DNA of 64,000 nt from Geoglobus acetivorans (GTDB lineage Archaea > Halobacteriota > Archaeoglobi > Archaeoglobales > Archaeoglobaceae), in NCBI RefSeq assembly GCF_000789255.1, contig NZ_CP009552.1, positions 1,612,001-1,676,000 of the forward strand. Direction: 5' to 3'. The notes beneath the pieces were generated by a model. That model was not told the origin of the DNA, searched no databases, and saw only the letters and a program-made list of their open reading frames with translations. This document shows, one piece after another, positions 16,162 through 25,122 of the stretch. How positions within the stretch are numbered: the stretch's first letter is position 1; each line of letters starts with the position of its first letter. Position numbers and translations under genes: made by a program.

Positions 16162-17940
16162 GTGTCCAAAAGAAATTACGGCGTTTTGTTGAAAGGAGCT
16201 TCTATCGGCACTTTTCTGGCCATAGCTGTGGCTCTTGCTGCTGTAAGTGCTGCTGGAGCAGAGGAATCGTATGGGTATTACATTAACAACATCAATCCTG
16301 AGTGGATGATCTCTGCAGACGAGTTCTACCGATGGCATGAGATGAAAGACTCATGGGGACCAACCTTCGCAGGGAGCCCGGCATGGCAGAGCTACATGGA
16401 CTTTCTGGAAGACAAGCTGAAAGAATACGGTGTTGTGGACATCGTCAAGAACAACTGGACGTACACGAGATGGTACACAACAGAATGGCCTGACGACAGC
16501 GGGTGGAGTCTCTACGTGGATGGAGAGAAGATCAGAGTGGCCAGCTATTCTGCTTATTCCGGTTCAACGGATGAAGATGGGATTACTGCCCCCCTCGTGT
16601 ATTATGGCCCTGCAAATCCTCCTGAATCCATTGAAGGCAAGATCGTTGTTTTCTCCATTGCGCCTCACCCCAAGCCACCCTACAGCCCGAAGTATCTGGC
16701 ACTGTTCACCTTCAATGACTACGAGTACCTTTCTGATCCAGAGACTTTTCCGCCGATCCACACTCCCGTCTCGACAAACCTGACCGTTTCACTGGATGTG
16801 TGGTATCAGCTCAATCAGGTAAGGAGCTTTGCCAAGATAATGTCAGAGGGCAAGGCTGCCGGTGGGGTGGTGATATTCAACATGAGCTATGACAGAGCAG
16901 CCGGGCTCTACACGTTTCCCGTTCCGTCATCTGTGCCAGGTGTTCCAACCCTGTTACTGGATAGAGAGGCCGGGGAGACGGTAAAGCAGGCAGCTCTCGA
17001 AGGAAAGGAGGCAACCCTGAGACTGGTTGCCAGAGAAGAACCCGCTGAGGTTTACCAGCTCATAGGATTCCTTCCGGGCAAAAACTACGGGACTCCTGAT
17101 GACGAGATAATACTGCTGATTACGCACACCGACGGGCCATCAATCTCTCAGGAAAACGGTGCTCTCGGACTGCTGGGAGTTGTTGGTTACTTCTCCCATA
17201 TACCGCAGGACGAAAGACCGAGAACCCTGATGATTTACCTCGATTCGAGACATTACATGCCGGGCAAAGAAGAGAAGTGGGCAGAATATGACTGGCTGGA
17301 AAACCATCCAGAGATTAAGGAAAAGATCGTTGGCCTCATTGCAATGGAGCATCTGGGCCAGGTTGAGTACCGTGAAATCGGCAATAAGTTCGAGCCAACC
17401 GGGCTCGTTGAGCCATCGTTCCTCTGGACCCAGAACAACCAGAAGCTCATAGATATGGCCATCAAGGCTGTCAAGGAAAGCGGGTGGCCGAGGGTACAGG
17501 TTCAGTGTGTTGACAGGCCCGGAGTGCATGGGGAATCACAGGGAATATGGTACGGAATGGGCAAGATAGCGAGGAAGTGGAAGATTCCGGCGTTTGCCAC
17601 AATGGGCACCCAGGGGGCTTACTGGGCAACCTCAGCAGGAATTGAAAAGTTTGACAGGGATCTGTTCTACAGGCAGGTTGCAGCCATGACCCAGCTGACC
17701 GGAGAACTCATGCTGGGCAATCTGGAGGAACTGAAGCCTGTCGAGACTCCAGCCCCCGCACAATCGTCTCCAACACCCACTCCGACCCCTGAACACACCT
17801 CAACCCCGGAGCCGGTCTCAACACCTGCAGCTGAGGAAACACAAAAACAGGAGAAGGAGGTAAAAACACCGGGATTTGAGCTGATACTTGCCGCTGTTGG
17901 ACTTATGGTTGGGTTATATGTCCTGAGGAGAGGCAATTGA
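16162..17940 (+). CDS. secreted M28-like peptidase-fold protein with PGF-CTERM anchor
   Basis: The 592-residue protein starts with a signal peptide (hydrophobic GTFLAIAVALAAVSAAGA, about 16-33). It has an inserted PA-type region at about 130-300 and an M28-like core (ILLITHTDGPSISQENGALG) at about 320-520. A Pro/Thr linker and a C-terminal tripartite signal, TPGFELILAAVGLMVGLYVL then RRGN, match PGF-CTERM, the archaeosortase A target. The first metal motif HTD is present, but the usual final histidine appears replaced (GAYWATSAG), so activity is doubtful. The start is GTG with GGTGG upstream, and a TATA-like TTTTTAAATATTATA is at about 16118-16130. Confidence 0.75.
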   Translation: MSKRNYGVLLKGASIGTFLAIAVALAAVSAAGAEESYGYYINNINPEWMISADEFYRWHEMKDSWGPTFAGSPAWQSYMDFLEDKLKEYGVVDIVKNNWTYTRWYTTEWPDDSGWSLYVDGEKIRVASYSAYSGSTDEDGITAPLVYYGPANPPESIEGKIVVFSIAPHPKPPYSPKYLALFTFNDYEYLSDPETFPPIHTPVSTNLTVSLDVWYQLNQVRSFAKIMSEGKAAGGVVIFNMSYDRAAGLYTFPVPSSVPGVPTLLLDREAGETVKQAALEGKEATLRLVAREEPAEVYQLIGFLPGKNYGTPDDEIILLITHTDGPSISQENGALGLLGVVGYFSHIPQDERPRTLMIYLDSRHYMPGKEEKWAEYDWLENHPEIKEKIVGLIAMEHLGQVEYREIGNKFEPTGLVEPSFLWTQNNQKLIDMAIKAVKESGWPRVQVQCVDRPGVHGESQGIWYGMGKIARKWKIPAFATMGTQGAYWATSAGIEKFDRDLFYRQVAAMTQLTGELMLGNLEELKPVETPAPAQSSPTPTPTPEHTSTPEPVSTPAAEETQKQEKEVKTPGFELILAAVGLMVGLYVLRRGN

Positions 17941-17961
17941 TTTTTTATTTATTTTTTGAAT

Positions 17962-18576
17962 TCAGTACAGCCCAACAATCTCAATGGCCCCTTCAAGCAT
18001 TGAATCTATCCCTTTTCTGCCCTTCATTATTCTCTTATGCCCTGGCAGAATGTACTCTGCATCAAGCTCTCTGAGTTTTTCGAGTGACTGCACGAATTCG
18101 TGCCTGTCACCTCCATACAGGTCAAACCTGCCTGGAATTCCACCTTCGAAAATCAGATCACCGGTTATTGCCACGCCATATTTCTGAATGTAGAAAGTGA
18201 GGCTCCCAGGAGAGTGTCCGGGTGTTCGGATAATCTCAACCTCTGTATTGCCCACAACAAACCTCTTTCCGAGTTTAAGGTCTGATGAAAAGCCAAACTG
18301 GGAAATGGTCCTGTCCCTCTCGTCAAAACCCAGCAATGCACCTTTCCGCATGAACATCTGGTTGCTCTCGCAGTGGTCCTTGTGGAGGTGCGTGTTGAGC
18401 ACGTAATCTATGCTCCCGACCCCGTCGTTTTTCAGCAGGCCGAACAGGTTGGTGTAGCTCTTGTAGGTGCCGGGATCGATGATTGCTGTCTCACCATCTG
18501 AAATCACGTAGCTGTTGGATGAGTCGTAGAAGGCGCTTCCCCAGGTGTAGGCGTAAATATTCTCGAACAGCTTCAT
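17962..18576 (-). CDS. metallo-beta-lactamase fold hydrolase
   Basis: This 204-residue glyoxalase-II-like MBL protein has the metal motif HLHKDHCES at about 62-70, GHSPGSLTFY, ITGDLIFEGG, and a terminal GHKRIM histidine. The substrate is unknown. It is the last gene of a three-gene operon and overlaps the ExoIII gene by 4 bases. Confidence 0.87.
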   Translation of the reverse strand: MKLFENIYAYTWGSAFYDSSNSYVISDGETAIIDPGTYKSYTNLFGLLKNDGVGSIDYVLNTHLHKDHCESNQMFMRKGALLGFDERDRTISQFGFSSDLKLGKRFVVGNTEVEIIRTPGHSPGSLTFYIQKYGVAITGDLIFEGGIPGRFDLYGGDRHEFVQSLEKLRELDAEYILPGHKRIMKGRKGIDSMLEGAIEIVGLY

Positions 18577-19337
18577 AGGTCGAACTCCGCTATTAAGGGC
18601 AGGTGGTCGCTCGGCCTATCCATGAGCCTCGGTTTAATATCCACATAGCAGTCCCTGCACCTCCCTGCAAGCCTTGAAGTTGTGAGTATTGCATCAACCC
18701 TCCATCCCAGGCCCTTATCTATCGCGTTCCTGACCCTGTAGTCGTAGAAAGTGTAAACCCTCTCCTCCGGGTGAAACTTTCTGAGGAGGTCAACGAAGCC
18801 CATGGACAGTATCTCCCTGTATGCGTTCCTTGCATCGATGTGGAAGCAGACATGCTTCCCGAGCCTCTGAGGGCTGTGAACGTCTATATCCTCGGGCGCA
18901 ACGTTCATGTCTCCGCAGACCGCATGATAACCGCTGAAGTCCACGATCTCCCTCAAATAGTCCCTGAACCTCCTCAGAAAGTCGAGCTTGTACCTGTATT
19001 TTTCGGAATCTATGCTCTGCCCCTGGGGAACGTAAACGTTCGTGACCGCAAGGTTATCGAACTTCAGAGTGATCACCCTGTCCCTCTCTTCCCCGTTCAT
19101 CCCGATGAGAACCTCTTCAGGCTCGTGGAGCGTTGCTATCGCAACGCCATTCCTGCCCTTTATGCCGGAGAAGTAGACCTGATATCCGGCTCTGGAAAAC
19201 TCGCTTTCGGGAAAGTTTCTGTCATCGACCTTCGTCTCCTGCATGCAGAATATGTCCGGCCTGTTCTCTTTGAGCCAGGGAATAACGATGTGCAGCCTCG
19301 CCCTGATTGAATTGACGTTGAATGTAACGATTTTCAT
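18573..19337 (-). CDS. xth: exodeoxyribonuclease III / AP endonuclease
   Basis: ExoIII-family enzymes cut abasic sites in base-excision repair. The 254-residue protein starts MKIVTFNVNSIRARL and has MQETKVDD, NVYVPQG, CGDMNVAPEDIDV, WRVDAILTT and PSDHLPLIAEF, covering all catalytic motifs. ATG 19337 overlaps the upstream stop as ATGA and is preceded by a GGAGGG ribosome site; the in-frame upstream extension is not family-like. Confidence 0.93.
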   Translation of the reverse strand: MKIVTFNVNSIRARLHIVIPWLKENRPDIFCMQETKVDDRNFPESEFSRAGYQVYFSGIKGRNGVAIATLHEPEEVLIGMNGEERDRVITLKFDNLAVTNVYVPQGQSIDSEKYRYKLDFLRRFRDYLREIVDFSGYHAVCGDMNVAPEDIDVHSPQRLGKHVCFHIDARNAYREILSMGFVDLLRKFHPEERVYTFYDYRVRNAIDKGLGWRVDAILTTSRLAGRCRDCYVDIKPRLMDRPSDHLPLIAEFDL

Positions 19338-20020
19338 CTTCCAGCCCTCCTCAGGGCCGTTATCACGCCATGACATCTGCATGCAGTCGCAACGAGAACT
19401 GAATCTCTGTTTTCTGCCCACTCAATGAGCTCTCTGAGTTTTTCCCCCTTTATGGCACCCAGACCGGGCTGCAGATAATGGCTCTCGATGACAAATCCGT
19501 CGGGAATTGCGAACCTCACGAGGTCGTACATGGGTGCCGGTTTCTTTATTCCAGTAACCGGGCAGACGTCTGGAGCCCTGCACTCTGGAATACACTCCCT
19601 GTCCCTGTTGTAGCTCACCACCACACTCCCTCTGCCTGCAGATACCACGAGTTTCACCGGGAGTCCTGAAAGGACAGAATCTATGCCCTCATACCAGATT
19701 TCAAGATCGAGATGCTCCATCAGAAGTGCTCCTGCCATGTGTACCGGGGCGGTGGGAAAGACGTATTCCGGCTGGAGGTCGAAAAATACGTCAATGAGCT
19801 CTTTAATTCCGCCCTTCATAAACGAGCTTTTTCTTGTTCCCTTCCGGTACTCTGGCAGGTCAAACTTCGCCCTCACAGGACAGTTCTCGTCAACATCAAT
19901 AACCACAAACTCCCTGCCTTCGGACATGAGGTATCTCGCAGCCTCAAGCCCGTATTTTCCTCCTCCAAATACGATGTCCACGACTGTGTTTTTGCCGGGG
20001 TTTTTAATAACGTTTACCAT
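19334..20020 (-). CDS. conserved archaeal protein with Rossmann-like N-terminus
   Basis: The protein has about 228 residues. The N-terminus VVDIVFGGGKYGLEAARYL with FVVIDVDENCPVR looks like a dinucleotide-binding beta-alpha-beta unit. The middle has a cysteine cluster, CIPECRAPDVCP, and the C-terminus ATACRCHG adds two more, so metal binding is likely. I do not recognise a named family. It is first in an operon with xth and the MBL gene. ATG 20020 is preferred over TTG 20029. Confidence 0.65.
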   Translation of the reverse strand: MVNVIKNPGKNTVVDIVFGGGKYGLEAARYLMSEGREFVVIDVDENCPVRAKFDLPEYRKGTRKSSFMKGGIKELIDVFFDLQPEYVFPTAPVHMAGALLMEHLDLEIWYEGIDSVLSGLPVKLVVSAGRGSVVVSYNRDRECIPECRAPDVCPVTGIKKPAPMYDLVRFAIPDGFVIESHYLQPGLGAIKGEKLRELIEWAENRDSVLVATACRCHGVITALRRAGR

Positions 20021-20087
20021 ATTTACCAATATTTAAAAAAGCCATTAAGAATGAAAAACTATAAAATATTGCAAACGATACTCCGCA

Positions 20088-21632
20088 ATGATGAAGCCGG
20101 CCCTCCTCACGTTCATCCTCCTGATTTTTCTCATTCTGCCTGTAACCGCCGTAGATGTTAAAGTAGGCGTTTATAACAACCCTCCTCTGGTGTTCTATGA
20201 GAATGGGGAGGCAAAAGGTCTGTTCATAGACCTGCTTGAATATGTGGCAAAGAAAGAGGGCTGGGAAATAGAATACGTTCACTCCACCTTTCCTGTACTG
20301 CTTGACAAGCTTCAGAAGGGCGAGATTGACCTGATGCCCGATGTCGCCTACTCGCAGGAGAGGGCGGAAGTTCTGAGCTTTGGCAATGAAACTGTAATCT
20401 CCAACTGGGGCGTGGTCTGTGCCAGGTCTGGGCTTGACTCAATCCTTGACCTTGATGGGCTGACAATTGCGGGTGTCAAGGATGACGTGTATTTTGAGAA
20501 TCTGAAGGGTCTGATCAGATCCTTTGGGCTGGAATGTGATTTTGTTGATGTTGTTGGCGATTACGGGGATGTTCTTGAGGCTGTAAAGAACAAAAAGGCT
20601 GATGTTGGAGTAGTGTCGCGGCTGTTTGGGGAAATGTACTGCAAGAAGTACGGTCTGAAGATGACATCCATCGTTTTTTCACCTGTTGAGCTGAAATTTG
20701 CATCATCCAAGGGCAATGAACATCTGCTCAGGGCGATAGATTTTCACCTTGCCGAACTGAAAAACAACAGCGGTTCCGTGTACTATTCAAGTCTCGATAA
20801 ATGGGTTGGCGGTTATGGGGAGGAAGAGATACCGAAGTGGGTGTACATCGGGTTCTCAATACTGGCAGTTGTTTCAATTTTTGCCCTTTACAAGGAATAT
20901 TACATAAAAAAGGAGCTGAAGAAAAGGGAAAAGCAGCTCATCAGAGCCTACAGGCTTCTGAAAAGAATTAGCAGAATTAACGAGCTGATGCTCAGGGAAA
21001 AAGACCTGGATACACTTGTCCGAAAATCTGTTGATGTGCTTGGAGACTACCTTAACGTAATGGTGGCGGTTTTTTCAGACGACGGTATTGTGGCTTACGG
21101 AGGCGGGGCGAGAACCATAAAAAGCCGGGAAGACCTTACAAGGTATCTCTGCATTAAGAGCGCCCTGGAATCAATGCAAATGCGCCACTTTCCTCCTGAG
21201 AGGCATCCAAGAAAATGTCCGCATGTCGATGCGGGTGGCAGATTTCACAGTTACGTGTTTCCCATGATGTATGAAGGCAGGATCAGGGGTGTGCTGGCAA
21301 TACAGAGTAAATCGAGACTTACGGGCAGAGAGGTCAGACTGCTCGAGACACTCGCCGAGGATATCGCTTTTGCCATGCACAGCATAGAGGTGGAAAGGGA
21401 GAAAGACCTCGTTCTGAAACAGCTCGACGAGAACATACGACACATGATGACACTCGTTGACCGAATAAGAAACCCGCTCACAGCAATCAGAGGTTTTTCC
21501 GAGATGTTCTGTCAGAATGTCTTCGAGAAGGTCGATGTGGAGATTGAGAGGATTCTGGACATCGTGAGAAAGGTTGAAGAGAGCTGGGAGGAGTCAGAGA
21601 GTCTGAAAGAGAGGCTGAAAAAGACCAGGTAA
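20088..21632 (+). CDS. membrane sensor: binding-protein domain, GAF, degenerate kinase dimerisation end
   Basis: The order is signal helix (1-21), extracellular SBP_bac_3-type binding domain (about 23-240, GLFIDLLEYVAKKEGWEIEY and DLMPDVAYSQERAE), transmembrane helix (about 250-270), coiled coil, GAF-like domain (about 300-440), and a HisKA-like segment (VDRIRNPLTAIRGFSEM). The usual phosphorylated His of the HELRNPLT motif is Asp here. The protein ends before any HATPase domain. It therefore senses a small solute but cannot be an ordinary histidine kinase. TATA (CTATAAAATA, about 20059-20068) precedes the ATG. Confidence 0.75.
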   Translation: MMKPALLTFILLIFLILPVTAVDVKVGVYNNPPLVFYENGEAKGLFIDLLEYVAKKEGWEIEYVHSTFPVLLDKLQKGEIDLMPDVAYSQERAEVLSFGNETVISNWGVVCARSGLDSILDLDGLTIAGVKDDVYFENLKGLIRSFGLECDFVDVVGDYGDVLEAVKNKKADVGVVSRLFGEMYCKKYGLKMTSIVFSPVELKFASSKGNEHLLRAIDFHLAELKNNSGSVYYSSLDKWVGGYGEEEIPKWVYIGFSILAVVSIFALYKEYYIKKELKKREKQLIRAYRLLKRISRINELMLREKDLDTLVRKSVDVLGDYLNVMVAVFSDDGIVAYGGGARTIKSREDLTRYLCIKSALESMQMRHFPPERHPRKCPHVDAGGRFHSYVFPMMYEGRIRGVLAIQSKSRLTGREVRLLETLAEDIAFAMHSIEVEREKDLVLKQLDENIRHMMTLVDRIRNPLTAIRGFSEMFCQNVFEKVDVEIERILDIVRKVEESWEESESLKERLKKTR

Positions 21633-21689
21633 AACTATATATTGAGAAAACAAATTTTCTTTGTGCATGTAAAAGAAATCAGGTACTCA

Positions 21690-22289
21690 ATGTCTGCAAA
21701 GCACAAAATCATGCTCGTTTCAGGAATCTCCTTTTTCGCATTTTCCGGGTTTCTGCTTGCATACGCCACATATCGGGCGTTTGGTATGGCGGAACTTCTT
21801 GTATCGGTGCTGATTTTCATTGCATCTCTCCTTACAGTGATTTTTGTGGTTTTCAAAGTCGAAAAAGAAAGTGTCAGGGTCGAAGATGTTTCAATTCGGC
21901 CTATTGCTGAAACACAGGTTAAACCGGGTGACGTCATCAGGACAATCATCAGACTTGAGTTTTTCTGGATAATTGCCATGGTTTATCTGGTTCCGGGCTT
22001 GCTTTTTTCATGGATTACGGAGAGATACGTCAACAGCTTGATTTTTCCGGCAGTGTATGTGGCTTTTCTTGGAGGGAGTACTGGAAGACTCTCCCAAAAA
22101 ACTGTTCTGGCTGAGGAGGGTATTGTAATTGACGGAAAGCTGACGAGGTGGGACAGAATCCATGGATACAGAATTGCAGATCATTTGGTGGTTTTATATG
22201 GGAGATTCAGGGAACCAATAGCTGTAATTCCAGACATACCCAGTGTCGTGGGCTTTTTGGCAAAACTGAGAAACAATCAAAACGTTTAA
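21690..22289 (+). CDS. four-TM membrane protein, unknown
   Basis: This is a protein of about 199 residues with two helix pairs (IMLVSGISFFAFSGFLLAYA, LLVSVLIFIASLLTVIFVVF, then FFWIIAMVYLVPGLLFSWI). The C-terminal soluble part with TVLAEEGIVIDGKLTRWDRI looks like a PH-like fold found in DUF5673-type proteins. ATG 21690 has AGGT eight bases upstream, favouring it over TTG 21642. Function unknown. Confidence 0.6.
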   Translation: MSAKHKIMLVSGISFFAFSGFLLAYATYRAFGMAELLVSVLIFIASLLTVIFVVFKVEKESVRVEDVSIRPIAETQVKPGDVIRTIIRLEFFWIIAMVYLVPGLLFSWITERYVNSLIFPAVYVAFLGGSTGRLSQKTVLAEEGIVIDGKLTRWDRIHGYRIADHLVVLYGRFREPIAVIPDIPSVVGFLAKLRNNQNV

Positions 22290-22313
22290 ATTGTGCTAAT
22301 ATTTGGCAATATC

Positions 22314-23615
22314 ATGTACTGGAATTCATTTGTTGAAACGATGCCTAAGGGTGATCTTAAAGAACTCCAGGAACGGAAGCTCAGGTCTCTTGTGAGTTAC
22401 GTTTATGAATACTCTCCGTTTTACAGAAAAACGTTCAAAGAGGCAGGAATACATCCGGCAGATTTTAAAGGTCTTTCAGACCTGCACAGATTGCCCTTCA
22501 CGAAAAAGCAGGATTTGAGAGATAACTATCCCACCGGTATGTTTGCCGTTCCACTCTCGCATGTTGTGAGGTTCCACGCCTCAAGCGGAACCACCGGAAA
22601 ACCGACAGTCGTAGGCTACACTCAGAATGATCTGAATGTCTGGGTTGAGAGTCTCGCAAGGAGCCTCGTTGCCAGTGGGGTCAGAAGGGAGGACGTGATG
22701 CAGATAGCATACGGTTATGGCCTATTCACCGGAGGGCTGGGATTTCACTATGCAGGGGAGAGGATAGGTGCTGCTGTGATTCCAATCTCAGCAGGAAATA
22801 CTGCAAGGCAGATCGAGCTTATGAAGGATCTGAATACGACAGTGATAGCCTGCACACCATCCTACATGCTCTACCTTGCGGAGCAGGCCGAGAAAATGGG
22901 AGTGGATATATCGGGCGACACTAAGCTCAGAATGGGCATATTTGGTGCTGAGCCCTGGAGCGAGGAGACGAGGAAGAGGATAGAGAACAAAACCGGAATT
23001 GAGGCTTATGATGTTTACGGGACTTCTGAGCTCAGCGGGCCGCTGTTTACGGAATGTGTGGAGAAAAACGGGATACACATCTGGGGAGACCACTTTCTGA
23101 TAGAGGTTATAGACCCCGAGACCGGAGAACAGGTGGGCGAAGGCGAAAAGGGCGAGCTTGTGATAACCACACTGAGCAAGGAAGCCCTGCCTCTGATAAG
23201 GTGGAAGACAGGAGATATAACCGTCCTTGAGGAGGAAAAATGTGCGTGTGGAAGAACACATCCGAGAATAATGAGAATTCTTGGAAGAGCTGACGACATG
23301 ATAATTGTCCGGGGAGTCAATGTCTTTCCGAGCCAGATAGAGCATGTTCTCATGCAGGTTCCGGAGGTGGGCGAACATTACATGATAATTCTCGAGAGGG
23401 CTGAAAGTGGGCTTGACGAGATGACCATACAGGTTGAACTGAGCGAGAGAGCGAGAATTGACAGGACTTCTGACGTCCTTGAGCTTGAGAAGATGATCTC
23501 TGAAAGACTGAAAAGCGTTTTGAATGTGTGGGCCAAGGTTGAAGTTGTGAATCCCGGAACGCTTCAGAGGTTTGAGGGCAAGGCCAAGAGAGTGATTGAC
23601 AGAAGAAGAATCTGA
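22314..23615 (+). CDS. paaK: phenylacetate-CoA ligase family protein
   Basis: This is an AMP-forming ligase of about 433 residues with the ATP motif FHASSGTTGKPTVVGYT at about 90-106, YDVYGTSELSGPLF, and a C-terminal domain with RIMRILGRADDMIIVRGVNVFPS. It activates phenylacetate or a related aryl acid to its CoA ester; the real substrate cannot be told from sequence. A TATA-like GTTTAAATTG lies about 25 bases before ATG 22314, marking that start. It stands alone, not in a phenylacetate operon. Confidence 0.85.
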   Translation: MYWNSFVETMPKGDLKELQERKLRSLVSYVYEYSPFYRKTFKEAGIHPADFKGLSDLHRLPFTKKQDLRDNYPTGMFAVPLSHVVRFHASSGTTGKPTVVGYTQNDLNVWVESLARSLVASGVRREDVMQIAYGYGLFTGGLGFHYAGERIGAAVIPISAGNTARQIELMKDLNTTVIACTPSYMLYLAEQAEKMGVDISGDTKLRMGIFGAEPWSEETRKRIENKTGIEAYDVYGTSELSGPLFTECVEKNGIHIWGDHFLIEVIDPETGEQVGEGEKGELVITTLSKEALPLIRWKTGDITVLEEEKCACGRTHPRIMRILGRADDMIIVRGVNVFPSQIEHVLMQVPEVGEHYMIILERAESGLDEMTIQVELSERARIDRTSDVLELEKMISERLKSVLNVWAKVEVVNPGTLQRFEGKAKRVIDRRRI

Positions 23616-23739
23616 CATTTCTCAGAATATTTTTTTCACATTTTTGGAAAGTCCAGTGATCCGAGGAACTGTGGATGGCCAGATATAAGCTCAATTGTCC
23701 TGCAAAATCACCGAAGACTCTAAATACAGAAGGAAAGGG

Positions 23740-23862
23740 TGCCGACAGTTTCCGCGCTTCCCGCCCCCTCTCGGAAGGCAGTACAACGCGGAACGGGACA
23801 GGGCTTAACTTCCGGGTTCGGAATGAGTCCGGGTGTTTCCCCCGTCCCTATGACCGTCGGCA
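23740..23862 (-). rRNA. rrf: 5S ribosomal RNA
   Basis: On the minus strand the molecule begins TGCCGACGGTC and ends ACTGTCGGCA, the closing helix I. Between these are the conserved loop segments CATTCCGAACCCGGAAGTTAAGC and GTTGTACTGCC typical of archaeal 5S rRNA. The length of about 123 bases is normal. No 16S or 23S gene is near, so the gene is unlinked and has its own TATA box (about 23885-23894). Confidence 0.95.
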
Positions 23863-23884
23863 ATACATGGTAAGTCTGCGTTGG

Positions 23885-23894
23885 TTATTTAAGG
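23885..23894 (-). promoter_or_regulatory. TATA box of the 5S rRNA gene
   Basis: CCTTAAATAA on the minus strand lies 23-32 bases upstream of the 5S 5' end, the expected archaeal distance. Confidence 0.6.
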
Positions 23895-23940
23895 ATTTTG
23901 GTCAGAAACTGACACGAAAAATCCTTGGAAAAATTGGGCA

Positions 23941-25122
23941 TCACTCTCCGCGAACTTTAATGGCACTTCTGAGAACTTCTTTCCAGCGGGGCTTCGTGCA
24001 TGCCAGGGCATAAAACCTGAACACCTTTGCAGAGAGTTTCAGTGTTACGAGTGAGGTGGCGAGCAGCAACAGCATCCCTGCCACAACGTCAGCGATGGAT
24101 GCCGAGCCTGAGATGTAGAGTGAGGGCATGAGTGCCGGAGCTGTCAGAGGGAAGAGAGCGATTGCCCGGAAGACCGGCGCATCCGGATTTAATGAGATCA
24201 TCTGCCCGAGAAACAGCGCAGGAAAGATGCCGATAAACACTATGGCTGACGTGGCCTGCTGGGCTTCCTTCAGGGTGCTGGAGACCGATGCTATGGCGGA
24301 AAGGATTGATGCATAAAGGAGGTAGCCGAGGATGAAGTACACGACAGACACCAGTATTGCTGAGAGGCTGATGAGCCTCATAACTGCAAGGATCGTGGAG
24401 GCGAAGCTTGCGAGCCCAAGCCACACCGATGCCTGTATCAGCCCGGTAACGGCATTTCCGATGAACTTTCCGGCAAACACCTCTTCAGGCGAAGCTGAGG
24501 ACAGCAGTATCTCCATCACTCTGTTTTCCTTCTCCTCAACTATGCCCTGCATCAGGTACCCTGAGGAGGAGAAGATTGCCACGAACAGCAGGAGGGGGAG
24601 GAACATTGACGCCAGAAAGTCCAGCTCCCTCGAACCTTTGCCCATATCCTCAAAGCTTATTCCCACGGCAAACCTGTAGGCCATCTCTCCATAATTCGTC
24701 GCGATTGCCCGCTCGAGGGCTTCGTCGGCATCGACAAGTCCACGGGTTTTCCTGAGTATCGTAAAGGTTTCCTCAAAGTTCTCTGGAATCACATAGTAGG
24801 CGTCGATCTCTCCACCCTCAAACGCCCTTTCGGCCTCTTTCTGGCTATCAAACTTCACGAAGTCAACCCTCATTTTTTTCGATGCGTTCAGGAGGGGTTT
24901 TTCCTCTTTGTCAACAAAAATTTCGCTTTGATTTAAAATCCCGGCTTTATCCACAACACCAGCTTTGAAAACTTCTGGTAGCGTTAGGTTTTCTATGAAA
25001 AGCAGTGGAATGAAAAAGGACGCCAGAATCAGGAGTGGCAGCCCCACCACTCCGAGTATAAACCCCTTCCTCCTCACGTTCACCCTGATCTCCTGCTTCG
25101 CCACGACGAGGGCTTTCTTCAT
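23941..25122 (-). CDS. ABC-2 type exporter permease (NatB-like)
   Basis: This 393-residue permease has one N-terminal helix (GFILGVVGLPLLILASFFIP), an extracellular domain of about 140 residues, then five or six helices (LLLFVAIFSSSGYLMQGIVE, ILVSVVYFILGYLLYASIL and others). VEEKENRVMEILLSSASPEEVF is the typical ABC-2 cytoplasmic coupling segment. It overlaps the ATPase gene by 4 bases and forms a NatAB-like exporter whose substrate is unknown. Confidence 0.85.
   Translation of the reverse strand: MKKALVVAKQEIRVNVRRKGFILGVVGLPLLILASFFIPLLFIENLTLPEVFKAGVVDKAGILNQSEIFVDKEEKPLLNASKKMRVDFVKFDSQKEAERAFEGGEIDAYYVIPENFEETFTILRKTRGLVDADEALERAIATNYGEMAYRFAVGISFEDMGKGSRELDFLASMFLPLLLFVAIFSSSGYLMQGIVEEKENRVMEILLSSASPEEVFAGKFIGNAVTGLIQASVWLGLASFASTILAVMRLISLSAILVSVVYFILGYLLYASILSAIASVSSTLKEAQQATSAIVFIGIFPALFLGQMISLNPDAPVFRAIALFPLTAPALMPSLYISGSASIADVVAGMLLLLATSLVTLKLSAKVFRFYALACTKPRWKEVLRSAIKVRGE

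Noticed and set aside
19338-19421. 28-residue N-terminal extension of ExoIII
   Set aside because: It overlaps the upstream gene and is not family-like; ATG 19337 has a ribosome site and ATGA coupling.
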